Shown here one piece after another: positions 40,101-53,204 of a stretch of 64,000 nt of DNA. This stretch comes from Promerops cafer (taxonomy: Eukaryota > Chordata > Aves > Passeriformes > Nectariniidae): NCBI GenBank assembly GCA_013398275.1, contig VZSE01003113.1:1016830-1080829 (forward strand), written 5' to 3'. Made by a program: the position numbers and the translations under genes. Numbering within the stretch: the stretch's first letter is position 1; each line of letters opens with the position of its first letter. The notes beneath the pieces are model-generated. The model was not told where the DNA came from, did not search any database, and was given only the letters and a program-made list of their open reading frames with translations.

Positions 40101-43100
40101 TACTATAGTTGAAGTCATTAATAATGACAAATTAGATAATAGGTGGCAGTTATTTGTCATTCTTTAAATCCAGATCATCAGAGAGACAGTTCAGTTTTCA
40201 GCTCTTAAGAGCTACCTAGCTGTAGGTAGTGGAATGTATGTGACAGTATTAGGATACTGAATCTGCAAAGATGTATTGAAGCTGTATGGAAGAAATTAAA
40301 GACTTTTCTCATTCTTTTTCTCATTTTCTGGAGAGTAAGGTTGATCTCTAGTTAATTTTTGAAGCTTCCTGCTTGAGTTTTATGTACAGAATATATATGG
40401 AGGAATGCTAGAATTTCAGTTCTCATCTCATCCAAAGTATTTGTAGGTAATGGTCTAATACCAAAATACAAACTTGCCACATGCTTTCTACTTACCTAAA
40501 GCTTAAAATTATTGGGAAAATAATGCTGTATAAGAAAGCCTCTTGATGACTGACAATAGTTTGCATTGATATTTGGAGTAATTAACACTGAAGCAATGAG
40601 TCGTTTTGCTTCCATCAAAATTACTACATTTTTAAAAAGTGTAATGCAAGATACTCCTCATGAAATGCCACATAAACTTAAAGTGTTACTTTTGAAGTTG
40701 TAGTGATTTTTTGAGACTTGCTTGATTGCCAGCAACTGAAATCTGTAAGTAAAGAGATCACTCTTAGCTGGAGGCAGTCAGCTGCCTTTAAACTTAATTT
40801 CCATGGGAACAGTGATCAGATTAATCAAAATAAGGTAATAGAGGTTTTATAGAAAATAGTACAGGATCTTTACTTTATTCAAGCTGATATTGTTTCCATG
40901 AAAACATTCGGAAAAAAGGTAGCCAGCAGCCAGGCATTGAGCAAATGATTGCTTCTCTTGTTGAGATTCATGTATTTTCTGGTCACTCTGTGTGTGTTGA
41001 ACCCTTTGACTTGTTTCTGCTTTTGTAGTATAAAAATGCAGTACATCAGGTAACTACAGTTTAATAAATAGTAACTGGGCAAAAATAAGCAAAACAAAAA
41101 TTTATTCCTTTTGAAATAATAGCTAAATCCCCTAACCTTCCATGTTTCTTCTCTAAGTAAAGAGAAAGTTGTTTTTCCATGTATGTTCACTCATACATAC
41201 CTGTGCATATTTTTGCCTTCCATTCAGTGAAAAAATGCACCTCCTATTTATTTAGGCATAGCTTTAGATGGTGTAGCCTTATTTGAAGAATGCAAATTAG
41301 GGCCAAGTGGATGGAATAATGCAGTTGTGAAATATGGATCCTATGCGATGGTTCAACTAAAAATATTTGTTATAGTTGTAGCTAGTATGTTGTTTACTAG
41401 GAAATAGACAGCTGGTGACATAAATGATCATTTTCTTCTATTCAAAGTCTGTTGAACAGGTTCTCCTGTGCTAAATACTTTTGTGGGCTTTTTAAATGTA
41501 TTTTTATTTTGTATGTTTTGGTAGAAATTTTACTGAATATCTAGTGTTAGCTTCTTTGTCAGGAGTTTAGATGTTTGGTGTGTCCAGGATCTTTCAGTTT
41601 CTACATCAGAGCTGCTAATGTGTTTAGTAATAGGCACTTGCAACTTTTCATCTATTCCCATTTTTATGAGGAAGTCCTGTTCCTGTCATCAACTCCTCTA
41701 TCAATCCACCTCGTTAAAAATAATAATAAAAACTAAAGATCAGATCCCAAAAGGATCAAATTGTCTTGTTGACAGTTTAGTCTCATAAAAGCTGTAGAAA
41801 TTATGTTGATATCAGAAGTCTCTACAGGTAGGTGTACCAACAAACTTTAAAAATTAAAAATAAAGCAGATAAGCTTATTAAATCAGAAGTGTGAAGTGTT
41901 TGTCTTTGAGTATTACTTGAAACTTGTGAATAAATCAGTGCTTTGGAATGTGAAAAAAGTTTGGTTTAGGTTAAAGTCCAGACAGAGGCTTTTTTTTGGA
42001 TCAGTGGTAATTGATTTAAAGTTTCTGCTGGGAAACCTCCAAAGAGTAGCACAAATCCAGCCAAAATGTACTGGATATAAAATAAGAAAATCAATCCTTC
42101 TAAGATAAATAGTCTGTAATTTCATTGTTACCAAGGGGGTAGTGCACCAGCCTGGTGACCAAACTGGTACAGCAGTTCAAAGAGAACTTTTAGAACTATG
42201 CTCATACCCAGATTTTTCTTGTCTTACAAAGCTTGTGCAGTATTTACTTAACCAAAGTGATACATTTTTGTGTATGATACTGAGACTAATGAAAGGTCTC
42301 ATAAGCTGCTCAGTAATAGTCTGATAAATCCAAGACATCCAAGGATAATGTAATTTTAAACTGTTTTTCTACAATGTTCTTTTTCCTTGGACCAGAAGTT
42401 CTGTGGCAGAACATGTGAGGGAGTGTTTAAAACAATTTTTTTTGTTACTGTCTTGGACTGTTTTCCTTTTAAGAACAGAAAGTCATAACTACCCAAACCA
42501 ACCTCTGCAGTGTGAAAACATTGTAAGAGTTAAGAAGGATGGGATGTGATAGTTATAAAATCTTTCTGAAGGATGGAAACTGATACAATAAGACTTAATA
42601 AAAATTGTACTTTTAAGATCCAGCAAAAATGCCTGCCAGTGTTTTTTACCAGCAGGTTTTGATACTGCTTATATTAGCTTTCCTTCTTTTTTTTGGAAGT
42701 CTTGGTATCCTTTCTCCAGCTAATTCTTGTGAAGTTCATTTGTAGTGTTCACTAATATTTGCTATGTTACACACATATTCATTATCTTTCCTTGGTACAA
42801 AATACAGGAATGCAAGCATGGGTTTTACTTATATTTTCTTTTTTTGTTCTCCTGTGTTGCCCTAAGCACTTAAACCCAAACCCAAACCAACTCTTTTTTT
42901 TCAGTTCTCTCTATTTTAACTCTTTTCCTCCTTTTTGAAGCATGGGAAGAAGAGAGCACCATAGTATGGTAGGTGTGCACTATTCCTTTAGACTTCCACA
43001 TTGCACTGTTTGCATAGCAGTGTTCTCTTAACCTCAAGTGTTTTTCTCTGATAGTCATTTCTGTGTATCTTTCTAGAACCCAGTGCTCACCTTGCAGGTG

Positions 43101-43271
43101 TGGTGGTGTCAGTGAAGTTCACTTCAAACATAAGTTATGTTGAGAGCTGTACCATGTAAGTGCTTAACATACCAGTACTCTCCACCTGGTGTACAGTCAC
43201 TGCAGAATAACCAGTTAGGAGCTAAATAAATAAGATTTCAGAGCAGGCAAAGAATAAGGCTTAATTTTTGT

Positions 43272-44354
43272 GCAAGTGTCATGGGCTGACTTGGGCCAAG
43301 TGCCAGGCACCCACAAAAGCCGTTCACTCACTCCTCTCTGCAGCTGCACAGAGGAGGGAAAATTTAACGAACTGTTCACAGGTTGAGATAAGGACCAGGA
43401 GAGATTGCTCACCAAATACCATCAAGGACAAAACAAGCTCAACTTAGAGATACAAAGTGAATTTATTGCCAACAAAATTAGAGCAGGATAATGAAAAGTA
43501 AAAGAAGCCCTTAAAAACACCTTCCTCCCACTCTTTCCTCCTTCTCAGCTCTACCTCCTACCCCAGTGGTACAAGGAGATGGGGAATGGGGCTTACGGTC
43601 ACTTCATCACCCGAGGCTTCTCTGCTGCTCAGGGAGAGGAGTTGTTCCCTTGCTGCACCGTGGGGTCCCTCCCGTGGGAGACAGTTCTCTGTGAACTTCT
43701 CCAACGTGAGTCCATTTCATGGACAACAGTTTTTGTGAATTGCTGCAATGTGAATCCATCCCACAGGCAACAGTCCCCCGTCAAACTGCTGCAGTGTGGT
43801 CACTCTTCCACAGGACGCAGTTCTCCAAGGACAGGCTGCTCCAGCCTGGGAGCAGGGGCCCCTCTTTCCGCAGGTCTCCTTCAGGCATCCACCTGCTCCG
43901 GCATGGGCTCCTCCACAGGCTGCGGGGGGATCTCTGCATCCCCCATGGATCCCCTTGGGCTGCAGGGGCACAGCTGCTTCACCATGGTCCTCACCACGGC
44001 CTGCAGAGGAATCTCGACTCCAGTGCCTGGAGCACCTCCTCCCCTTCCTTCTCCACTGACCTTGGTGTCCACACAGTTGTCCTTTTCACATGTTCTTGCT
44101 CCTGCTCTTCTCTGGCTGGAATTAAAACTGCACCACAACCTTTGTCTTGATTTCTTCTTAAATATATTAACACAAGAGGCGTTACCACGATTTCTAATTG
44201 GCCCAGCCTTGGCCAGCAGCATGTCCATCTTCGGAGCCATCAGGGATTGACCCTGCTGGACATGGTGAAAGCTTCTAGCAGCTTCTCACAAAAGCAAGCT
44301 CTGTGCCTGCCCCACCCCAACAAAAACCAGGCCATGCAAAACCTTGACAGCAAG
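43272..44354 (-). mobile_element. ERVL-like solo LTR with 5-bp target duplication
   Basis: The LTR occupies 43277-44349 (1,073 bp). On the + strand it begins TGTCA and ends TGACA, perfect 5-bp terminal inverted repeats with the canonical TG..CA ends. It is flanked by the direct repeat GCAAG (43272-43276 and 44350-44354), the 5-bp duplication expected of ERVL-type integration. Transcription would run on the minus strand: a TATA-like TATATTTAAG lies near 44157-44168 and an AATAAA signal at 43462-43467. The wording matches long LTRs I know from passerine genomes. No gag, pol or env lies beside it, so it is a solo LTR left by recombination. The 223-codon + frame inside it (43579-44250) and its overlapping frames are not genes. 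It is antisense to MPP7. Confidence 0.9.
43651..43835 (-). repeat. Diverged tandem repeat (about 46 bp x 4) inside the LTR
   Basis: Four imperfect units start near 43651, 43697, 43741 and 43788. Each opens with TGCTGCA(C/A/G)-G-TG or a variant (TTCTCCAACGTG in the second), carries a TCC..CA(C/T)GG core, and ends in a CAGT-rich segment. They lie between the TATA-like and AATAAA motifs of the LTR, and so probably in transcribed R sequence. Unit identity is modest, and copy number is likely to vary between LTR copies. Confidence 0.75.
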
Positions 44355-47300
44355 CCAAGGATGAGTAATTTATTACGGGCAATTGCTTTAACTTAACTGG
44401 GCCTTCAATACAATAGCGAAACCTAAATGTACAGATTCACTCTGACACTTGATCAGTATGGTGACATAGTCTGTTTCTGTGCTACAGAGGAAAGGGCTTC
44501 ATGCTTTCTTGATCCACCTGAACCATTCTGAGGTATCAGTGGTGTAAAAAAATCTTTCTGACTCCTGTGGCGACATTGAGTGGTCTAAAGTTAGAGCTGT
44601 CTTGGATTTGTTTTCAAAAAACAGTGGTGCCTCAGTGGGCCATTTAGAGTTGCACACGTATGTTTTGTGGTTAGGTATTTTCTGTCTTCCCCCACTCCCT
44701 AAGACCAGTTTTTCCCTCTGTGTGTCCTCCCACGTATGTCTACAGGCTTATTCTATTTCTTATCTACTAAATAAGGCATGGATAAATTCCTTGTCTCTTA
44801 GGAAAATGAAAACAATAAGTGTATGAAGGGGAAATATTTATATGCCCTGTTAACATGGCTATATAAATTCCTAGGGAAAACACTGCTTTCATCTAGTTTG
44901 CTACATTGCTTTCATGTACTTGCAAAGTTACGCTATTTCATTAGATGCAAACTAAGTGATACTCCATCAGTGCTGGAATTGAACATATTTTGAGATTTGC
45001 CAAGTGTAGGAAATACCAGGACAGGAAGACTCCTCTGTCTTGGCTGCAGAGGTGCAGTCTGGTGCACTAAGAGATGGATGCAGCCACTGCTGAGCGCCTG
45101 CACCAGTAGCCAATTGACCAGAAAGGCTACCACAGGCAGAGCAGTGCTTCAGCCAGCACAAGCACCAATGGCACTCATATGAAAAAAAAGCAGGCAGCCT
45201 GGTCCCATTTCTCGTCTCCAGCTGATCAAGGCACTGCTGACAACACACATCCTTCTGCTCTCTGGATTTCTAAACAGATCCGTGTTTGTAGATTCTTCAA
45301 ATGCCAGCACACACGTGTTGAGTCCAGCTGAATTGCCATGCCTTGGCCCTAAGCTCTTTACCCAGCCACAGGTTGAGACTGTAAGTCCTTCCAGAGAAGG
45401 GTCTCCTCTTATTTGCTGGCTACGCCATTAGGGAAATACAAACATACTCTTTTCATCATTTTCTGGACTTGGATCTCACACAGACATATACCCATCAATA
45501 TTATTATCAATAAAATAATAAACCATTTTGACTTCTGAATCCCATTGCTTATTTTAATTTCATTATCTATAATTCACACACTCTATTAGATGCATCAGCA
45601 TAACCCTCTTGATCCTTTGGCTAGCCAGCACTTCAGAACTGTTTGTTTCAGAGAATGTTAATGCTAAGTCAGCACTTTGTGCTCTCTTCTTCAATTTTAG
45701 GTTGTTTTCCCTCTGATTTCGGTCATGCTTTCTCCTTCACTCTGTTTCATAGAGCACTAACATGAAATCATTGCTCCACAGAGGAGGAGATTTTGAACCT
45801 TGGAGCCACTGACTTTTTTCAGCCCCAGCGGCTCAGGTACAGTGTGACTCTTTATGAAGAACATGATGTTTACTGAGTGGAGAGCATGGTGGGAGATAAA
45901 CAGTCTTTGTCTGTTGGAAATTAAATCTGTATTGTCTCCCTGTCTCTTTCTAACTTTTCTTGTTGGCTCTTGCTAGCAATCACAGCCTGCTCAAGGTAAT
46001 TCCAGTGATTTCAGTTATTCACAAACATGACTGCCTCAATTATTTTGATAGTAAGAGTTAAAAAACACCCCAGTCCTACCAGCTACAAATGCTAGGGATT
46101 ATGTATGGGATAGCCTCGAGTACTACTTTACATTTAGTATGGATATCATCTTCATAAAGTATTTGCAGTTTTAATGTGCTTTACAGATTGGGTTTCATGG
46201 AAAAGATCAGTTTTTGTTGAGATTTAGTGATTCAATAATCTAGTAATGACACTGCAGCCACAGGTTTAATCAGGATCAAACCATAAATCAGGGTGTAATT
46301 TTGAATTTCCAAGTTTCAAACATTCTAGGAAAAAAGTAACCCATAATTGTCATCACGTTAATTGGCATCTGAAATACTAAGCTGATCATACTGAAGCTTA
46401 GTGTATCATTAAAGGCTAACTACAAATCATACCCTAGCACGTACCAAGCAACAAAGCATTTGTAATTGTGTGCCTATCTGCTTTCATTTGGAAACATACG
46501 CTTTCCACCAATTTCTAACTAATAATCTGACCAAGTTTTATTATTGTCTTCTCCCAAAGGGAGAGCAATATTTTCCTTTTGTGGCATATTAGGAAACCAC
46601 TGTGGAACACCTATGTGTAGCTTGGTCCCATGTTCTGTCCTGCTTCTGCTCTTTCTCTCTGTGTTTTCTGAATATGCATATTAGTCTTTTAACTTACTAG
46701 AACTGGATTATTTTCTATTTATTTTTTTCTATTGCTACATGAATTTTTAATGTATGAAAGCCCATTTCTGTTATGTGCATTTATCATCCCTTCATAACCA
46801 TTCTGTCATGGCTTCTCTGTGAGAATGTCATCCTGGTTTTTACTTACTTAGCTTTTCCACCGGTTTAATCATGTGGGCAAGAGTGACCTCTCATACACTT
46901 GACGCTGATTATTTAAAGATGGGTATGGTTAAAACCCAATGGGTTCACTGTATTTTGATTGAGGTGGGGGAACTTGAGTTAAGCTGGATCATTATTTTTG
47001 ATCTCTTGTTTTTTGTAAATTGACATTTTTGCACTATAGAGAAGGAAACGTGTTGCCTTTTGGTTCTGTTAATGTTATGATTCATGGCGTAAAAATGTAA
47101 AACAAAACATCGCTGGATAATGATACTCCTGATATTATTTAAATTTTTGCTGGTTTCATATTCAAATGCAGTGTAAACCAGGCTAGGTCATGCTAGCTAA
47201 TGTTTTGGTTGAATCCTTCTTGGAAAAAGGGGACTGGAGCTGGGAAACAGTTCCAGGTTGGAAGCTGTCAGGAAATCTCTTGGCATCACAGCAGTTGATA

Positions 47301-50300
47301 ATTTTGTGTTGCTGGTCTATATATTTATAGATCCCTATTACAAGAATGAAATGCTAAATTTATCCTATAATCTTTTTTGTAATGGTAGGAGTATCAATGC
47401 AGCTCCCTTATCTTTGTTTCTCTTGTCTCCTCATTGGGCAATTTCTGCTGTTTCTACCATCTTTCCAATATTTAAAAATATGGCATGGCTGTAATTTTGT
47501 ACACCTGTGCAAATACATTTGTGTTACCCCTTCCAATATAAAAATAAATTAATATGTTTGCTTTGATTTGAGCTTCCTGTGAAACAGGTTTGTATGTTTA
47601 GATGATTTAGTGCAAAACTTGAAGTGCACTGGTCTGAAAAGGTATGGGGAAATGGCAGTAAATCTCTCTTAAATTACTTCAATTTTCTTCCAATATTTTG
47701 TCATTATTTTTCGTATTTCTCTTTATTCTACAGCACACATTGCACTTAAGTGTTGGTGTTTCTCCGTCCTCTACAGGAAAGGTTGAGAATTAGTTCTGTC
47801 CTTTAACACTATTGTAATTTTCTGGGTGAACTTACTTGAGACATTTTGCGCCTAATGTATCTCTGTATCCTTTTAAGTAAAATTAAGATGCTGTCTTCAT
47901 GTCTTTTTAAATTAAAATTGTTGCTATGAATCTTGCTTGTTGGTATTAATTGATTTATTAGAATCTCTTTGTTTTGATTTCCATGCAGCTTAAATTGTAG
48001 CCTTGTCCCTGGCTGCAGTGTGCAGGCCTCAGCAGCTTCTCTTCTTATATTCTGTGCCTTCTGAAATATTCACTGCAAGTCTTCCGTTGCTGGTTTTTAT
48101 TGATCTTAACTTTGCCCCCCTATTTACATATTTTCTCCACATTTTTCAATTTTTCTTCACCTACTTTTACCGTTATTCCCAGAAAAAAAACCAAACTTAA
48201 TTTTGTGTCTGTCCCTCATTGTCCAAGGTCTGTTTGGTATGTTGTGATCTGCTTGGAAGGCTTTGTGATCCATCACTTCTTTTAGAAACAAGGAAAGACT
48301 TGAATGCAAAGCATGTCTTCATAGGCATTCTTTGCTTTCATGGCAATGATTTCATTAAAGAACATTTAAGTAAGTGTTTAATTTTGCACTGGTAACTTGT
48401 CCTAATAGTCTTAAGTATGAACATAATGTTAGTGATTAATTGTTTCCTGTTTTGTTTTGCTTGTTTTTTTAACATGGACTGTATGCAGGCAGAGGGAGAA
48501 GGGAATGGTGGTGTTTTTAGCTCCCTTGCCTGTTGGCAGAGGCTGGTAGTGATTTTGTTTGGTGCATTTAAGCACCCTCACATGCAGCTGCTTTTTATTT
48601 GTCTGTCTGTTTGTCTTGCCTAAGGTTGATGTATGGGGGAGTCTACCTCTAATGGCTTTTACATTTGAAGTTCTTCAGCACTGTTCTTTGCATGACTTAA
48701 GTCTCCTGCAGTTTTAAGTGTAGAATTGGCTAAAAATCCATTTCTAAATTTCATATTTGAGAAACAGCATTAATGGTTAAGGTTAGTCCTTAGTATCTGT
48801 TTATAGTTGACCTCTTTTAAATTAATTATTGTGAATATCTTAAAAGTATTTACTCTGTTATTTTATTAGGGTTTTGGGTTGGGATACAGTGTTTGTGGGA
48901 CTTTGATGCAGTTTTAGCAAAAGTTGTATTTACAGCAGAATTCTGCTCTGATGATGGAGGCCTTAAATAAAAGTTTTTTTTGCATTATCTAATGCTTCAG
49001 AGTAGCTTCTTTTAAAGAGTGGCAGATTTTTCTTGAGGCATGTGATAGGGAAGCAAAACAGTAATAGAAAATAGTAATTAAGTTGTAATTGTGTTTTGCA
49101 TGTGTATGAATGCCTAAAAGACTGGGGGTTTTATTCCTACCAGTAAATTTTGATATGTATGGACACGCAGCTTTCAATGTCAGTGTTTCTCTTAAAATTT
49201 AATTTATAGCGGAAAAACATAATGTTGTGAATTATTTGGTTTTTTGTGTTGTTGTTAATTTTTGTCTTTGCATCCGAGTTTTATTAATTACATGACCTGT
49301 GCTGTATCATGACATGTTGCAGAGGATGTAGAAAAAGCAGAAAGTGAGCTGCGTATTTCTCACATCACATAAATTGTACTGACCCCACTAGATGGTGCTA
49401 ATTGATAAATGTATGTCTATGTATATTTATATATATGTATTTAATTTTAGCTCAAAGCATACATGTCCATGCCTGTGAATGAAGTTTGGGTTTTGAATGG
49501 GTCAGTTATGTAATACTGAGCTGCACAGAAGAGATCTCTTTGGGGAACCTGAATTGAATTCAATCTTGGACTAGCTTGCATTGAGTACAGACTGTAAGGA
49601 TGATGTCTACTGTACTAAGCAGGAATAAATTAAACTCTTCATGATTTAAAGTTAGCAGTCTCTGCTTGAATAGTAAAACTGAAAAAGCCCAATTCTATGC
49701 CAAAGTGTCTTAGCCTATATGCAGCAAATCCTGTTTTCTTCAATTGATATTTAACTGGCATTTCTCTAGGATCTTAATTCCGCAGGGAATGGAGCTTGCT
49801 GACAAAAGCAACCATCTGACAATCAAACAAGTAGTTTAGCTGTCATTCCTCTTAGGATTGTGTTTACTTGGTGAGCAGGGCTAGGAAAGGGCTTTCCTTT
49901 GGATTTATATTGTTAACAGAGCAGTGAAAGTCACTTGCTTTTTGGAAAAAAGTCTGGAAATTTTGTTCTGTATAAAAATAAAGACATCAGTTTGAATTTG
50001 TGATGTTTAGAAACAGTAGTATCAGATGAAATTTATGAATTTTGCCAATTCATAGCAACATTTACAGGTGAAAACACACTTGTTGGCAAATTAGATCATT
50101 TTAATGTTTATGTAAGTGTAGGTGTTTCCTGAAAGAAAACATTGAGACATTTGAGGCATTATTGAGGTAAGTATTAAATCTAGGCACATATTTGTTTTGT
50201 TTCTAGCCTCTGAATTAAATCCTAAACTTAGACTTCAAGGAAGTTTATTAGCAGTGAACTGAGGAACTGCTCTTATTGCACAGTGTTTCTGTACTTTTTT

Positions 50301-53200
50301 AGCAGATTTCCAAAGACAATTCTAATCTTTCAGTTCTGTCTCATGTTAAAGTTTCTTCTTCCACTGTATTTATTTGACAAAGCAGGACCATACTGTTGTT
50401 CATTTAAAACCTGTCCTGTTACCTTTTTATTTGGAAAAGTGCTCTTGTAATTTAATTTAATTTAATTTTTTTTGACATACTATCTCCATATTTTTAGCAA
50501 GTTACCTCTTCAGTCCTCTAATTTGAACTTTGGGAGTAATGTAACATGAATGGGTATTAGTATTGGCATAGAAAATATTGTAAATTTTTGTTTGAATTCA
50601 CTTTATGGCTCTTTCTTTGCTAATCAACATAACAGCATAAAGCACAAAGAAATAATGGAATATTGGTTTGGGTTTTTTAAAGTTGCTGAATCAGTTAATC
50701 AAACTCGATCACCAGTCATGAAATGTTCAGGATTGCTGTTTTTCCAGGTGACCCTCAGCAGTAAGATGAGCATTGTTGCTGGTATGTTTTCTGCTTAGAA
50801 GGATTTCAGATAATGATAGTTTCTAAAGTATAGTCAGCTGTTGATGTGATCTTTCTTCTTTACATTTCAGCAGCATCTCTAGTCTTGTTTCGTTCCTTTT
50901 CCCATTTATATTTATCAGTATGTTTATCTATTTTAGATATTTTTTCTTTGAAGTATTCAAATCTGATATTCAGGATCAAAGAATGATTATATTTTTATGA
51001 TTTTTCTAAGGAAAAACTCCTCCTCTCAAATTCATAAAGATCTTTACATTTAAAATACCAGACCTCAAAAGCAGAAACACTTTTGCTACCTAAAACAGTA
51101 AAATTATATTTGTGCTGTTTAAAAAAGGTTTGCTAAAAAGCTTTTCTAAGAAGAAACTTTTATATTTCTTAAAATCTGACCAATACCAAGACTTGAAGTT
51201 TTTAATTTCTGATGTTTTAGATCAATTCTTTGGATTATTTGTTATACATAGTAATTCAAATTAGTTAGGCATACATTTTGCAAGTCTTTGTTGCGTTACT
51301 TAGACACAGTCAGGTGATATCTAAACAGGAAATATTTCAGTGAGAAAAAATGAAAGGTGCCCTTAAAGAAAAAAACAAAACCCAAAGTTTATTTTTGGAA
51401 TGTAGGATTGAAATAATAGAGACATGTATGTCTTTTTCTGATAAGTTTTATTTGAAAAATTTTATTTTTTATTTGATAGTTTTTATTTGAACTAATTTTT
51501 AGTTCATTATTGTCTTGAATTAAATGTTTTTCATCAATTTTTGTATTTAGAATCATTATATAAACAGCTGTTTGATTATTGTAGTAAATGTTGTTTCCAT
51601 CTCTGTTTCATTACAACTGTGCAACTTTTCTGTGTGCTCTTCCTCAAAACTGAAGAGCTTCAGTGGGAGTTACAATGCCTTTCTTGCTTGCAATAAGTAT
51701 TCTTTAAGTAAAAGTATATTTTAAAACTCACTTAGAAATAAAGATTTCCTGATATATTTGACATATAAACAAATAGTGCAGTTGGTGATATGTATGTCAC
51801 TATCAGTAATTGAAATACCAAAAAATGTAAGCTTACAGTACTTTTCTCTAAAGAGATGTCATTGTAGTAGTATTGGTTTGGAAATCAAATACACTTTTTG
51901 TCTGTGATTAGTCATTGTCTTCCTTTTGGTGATGAGGAAACTGATGCTTAGTTCCTTTGGTAATGTGCTTTTAAATATTTGGATAAAAAATGGTTATAAT
52001 TCTGAGTACTGTTACCATTTAACCTTGCAGTCTTTATATATGACTGAGACTTCTGCTGTATGCTTGTTCAGTCTGCTGTGTCTGCAGTACTGCACAAAAT
52101 TTCCTCAGAGTTGAGTCAGGATCTTTAATGAAAGATTTGGTATATTGTGTTGTGAATGATGAACCCTTATCATTTTCTTAATGAAAGGATGAGAGAGAAA
52201 TAGACACTTACATGAGCCCACCTCAAATTCTGTCTTCCATTTAAATCTGAATGCTTCAATTTGAAAAGTGTTTTTATTAAAGTGATAATACTGAGGGGAG
52301 GAGGAGGGAGCATCGAAGTGGGAGTGTATAGACAGAAGGGCCATAAACTGGGAAGAGCAGTTTGAGACCTGGAATCCTGAGTTCAGTATTGCTCTAATGA
52401 AATATTTCCCTCAAACTTTTACCAATTTTAACATGTGTTTACAAAGGTCAGTGTGTAGTTTTGGAGAAGAGAATTGGTATACTTTTGTCAAATTCTGACT
52501 GGTACTATTCAGACTGGGACATGATGGGTTTATTCCTCAGATTTTTTCTGAAAATGTATTTATGAAGGGTAGTGCATTAAAATTGTAGGGATCTTTCAGT
52601 ATGCACAGACTGCAGTTTGAAGACTGCTTGTTTCAAAGGAAAAAAAGTCTGATGTTGTTCTGTTCTTTCTGTTCAAGGACCTCATGTCCTTAGCTCACAT
52701 AAGAGAGCTTCATTCAAATTTGGAATTGTTCTGTTGCTCCTTCCTTTGGAATTGGGGTTAAAAGTACAGAAAAACAATTTTGAAAATACTGTATACAGTA
52801 GCCATGTAGACTGTTTGGCTCTAAAGGGGCAGGGAAATTTATTTTGGAGCAAGTGCAACTTGTTTAGCTTTGGTCTGAACTTCCTCTGTCTATCTAGGGA
52901 CCCTTTTCCTATAAGCAAAGTCATCAAAACCTTTGCTTATTACTGACAAAAAAAGGTCCGTTTGAATGAAGTCTGTGAGATCTCATATAATAGGACCTTT
53001 ATTTTATTGTATAAGGAACAATGAATTCAAAGTGAATTTTTTTTTTAAGTAAAATAAACATTTTTAGAAACTGCATGAATAACTGAGTTTGTAGCCAGTA
53101 TTTAATCTGTTTTGCTTACCATTGCAAAAATAAAATAGCAAATGCTATTACCGTATTACCTCCTTTTAGCAACAAATGGAGAAGGAGAATTGCTGTCCTT
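44355..53200. other. MPP7: Intronic DNA without recognised gene
   Basis: AT-rich sequence with short, motif-free open frames (none above 93 codons). A somewhat GC-richer patch at 44990-45260 gives overlapping frames on both strands that I do not recognise. A (TTTAA)n stretch lies at 50448-50472 and a TATA-rich stretch near 49410-49445. No exon or clear transposable element was identified by eye. Confidence 0.55.
50448..50472 (+). repeat. (TTTAA)n simple repeat with T run
   Basis: Three to four TAATT/TTTAA units are followed by eight or nine T. Ordinary low-complexity DNA. Confidence 0.8.
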
Positions 53201-53204
53201 TAGT

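Noticed and set aside
43579..44250. 223-codon open frame (longest in the window) and overlapping frames on both strands
   Set aside because: It lies wholly inside the ERVL-like LTR and its tandem repeats. High GC and repeat units keep frames open, and there is no recognised domain.
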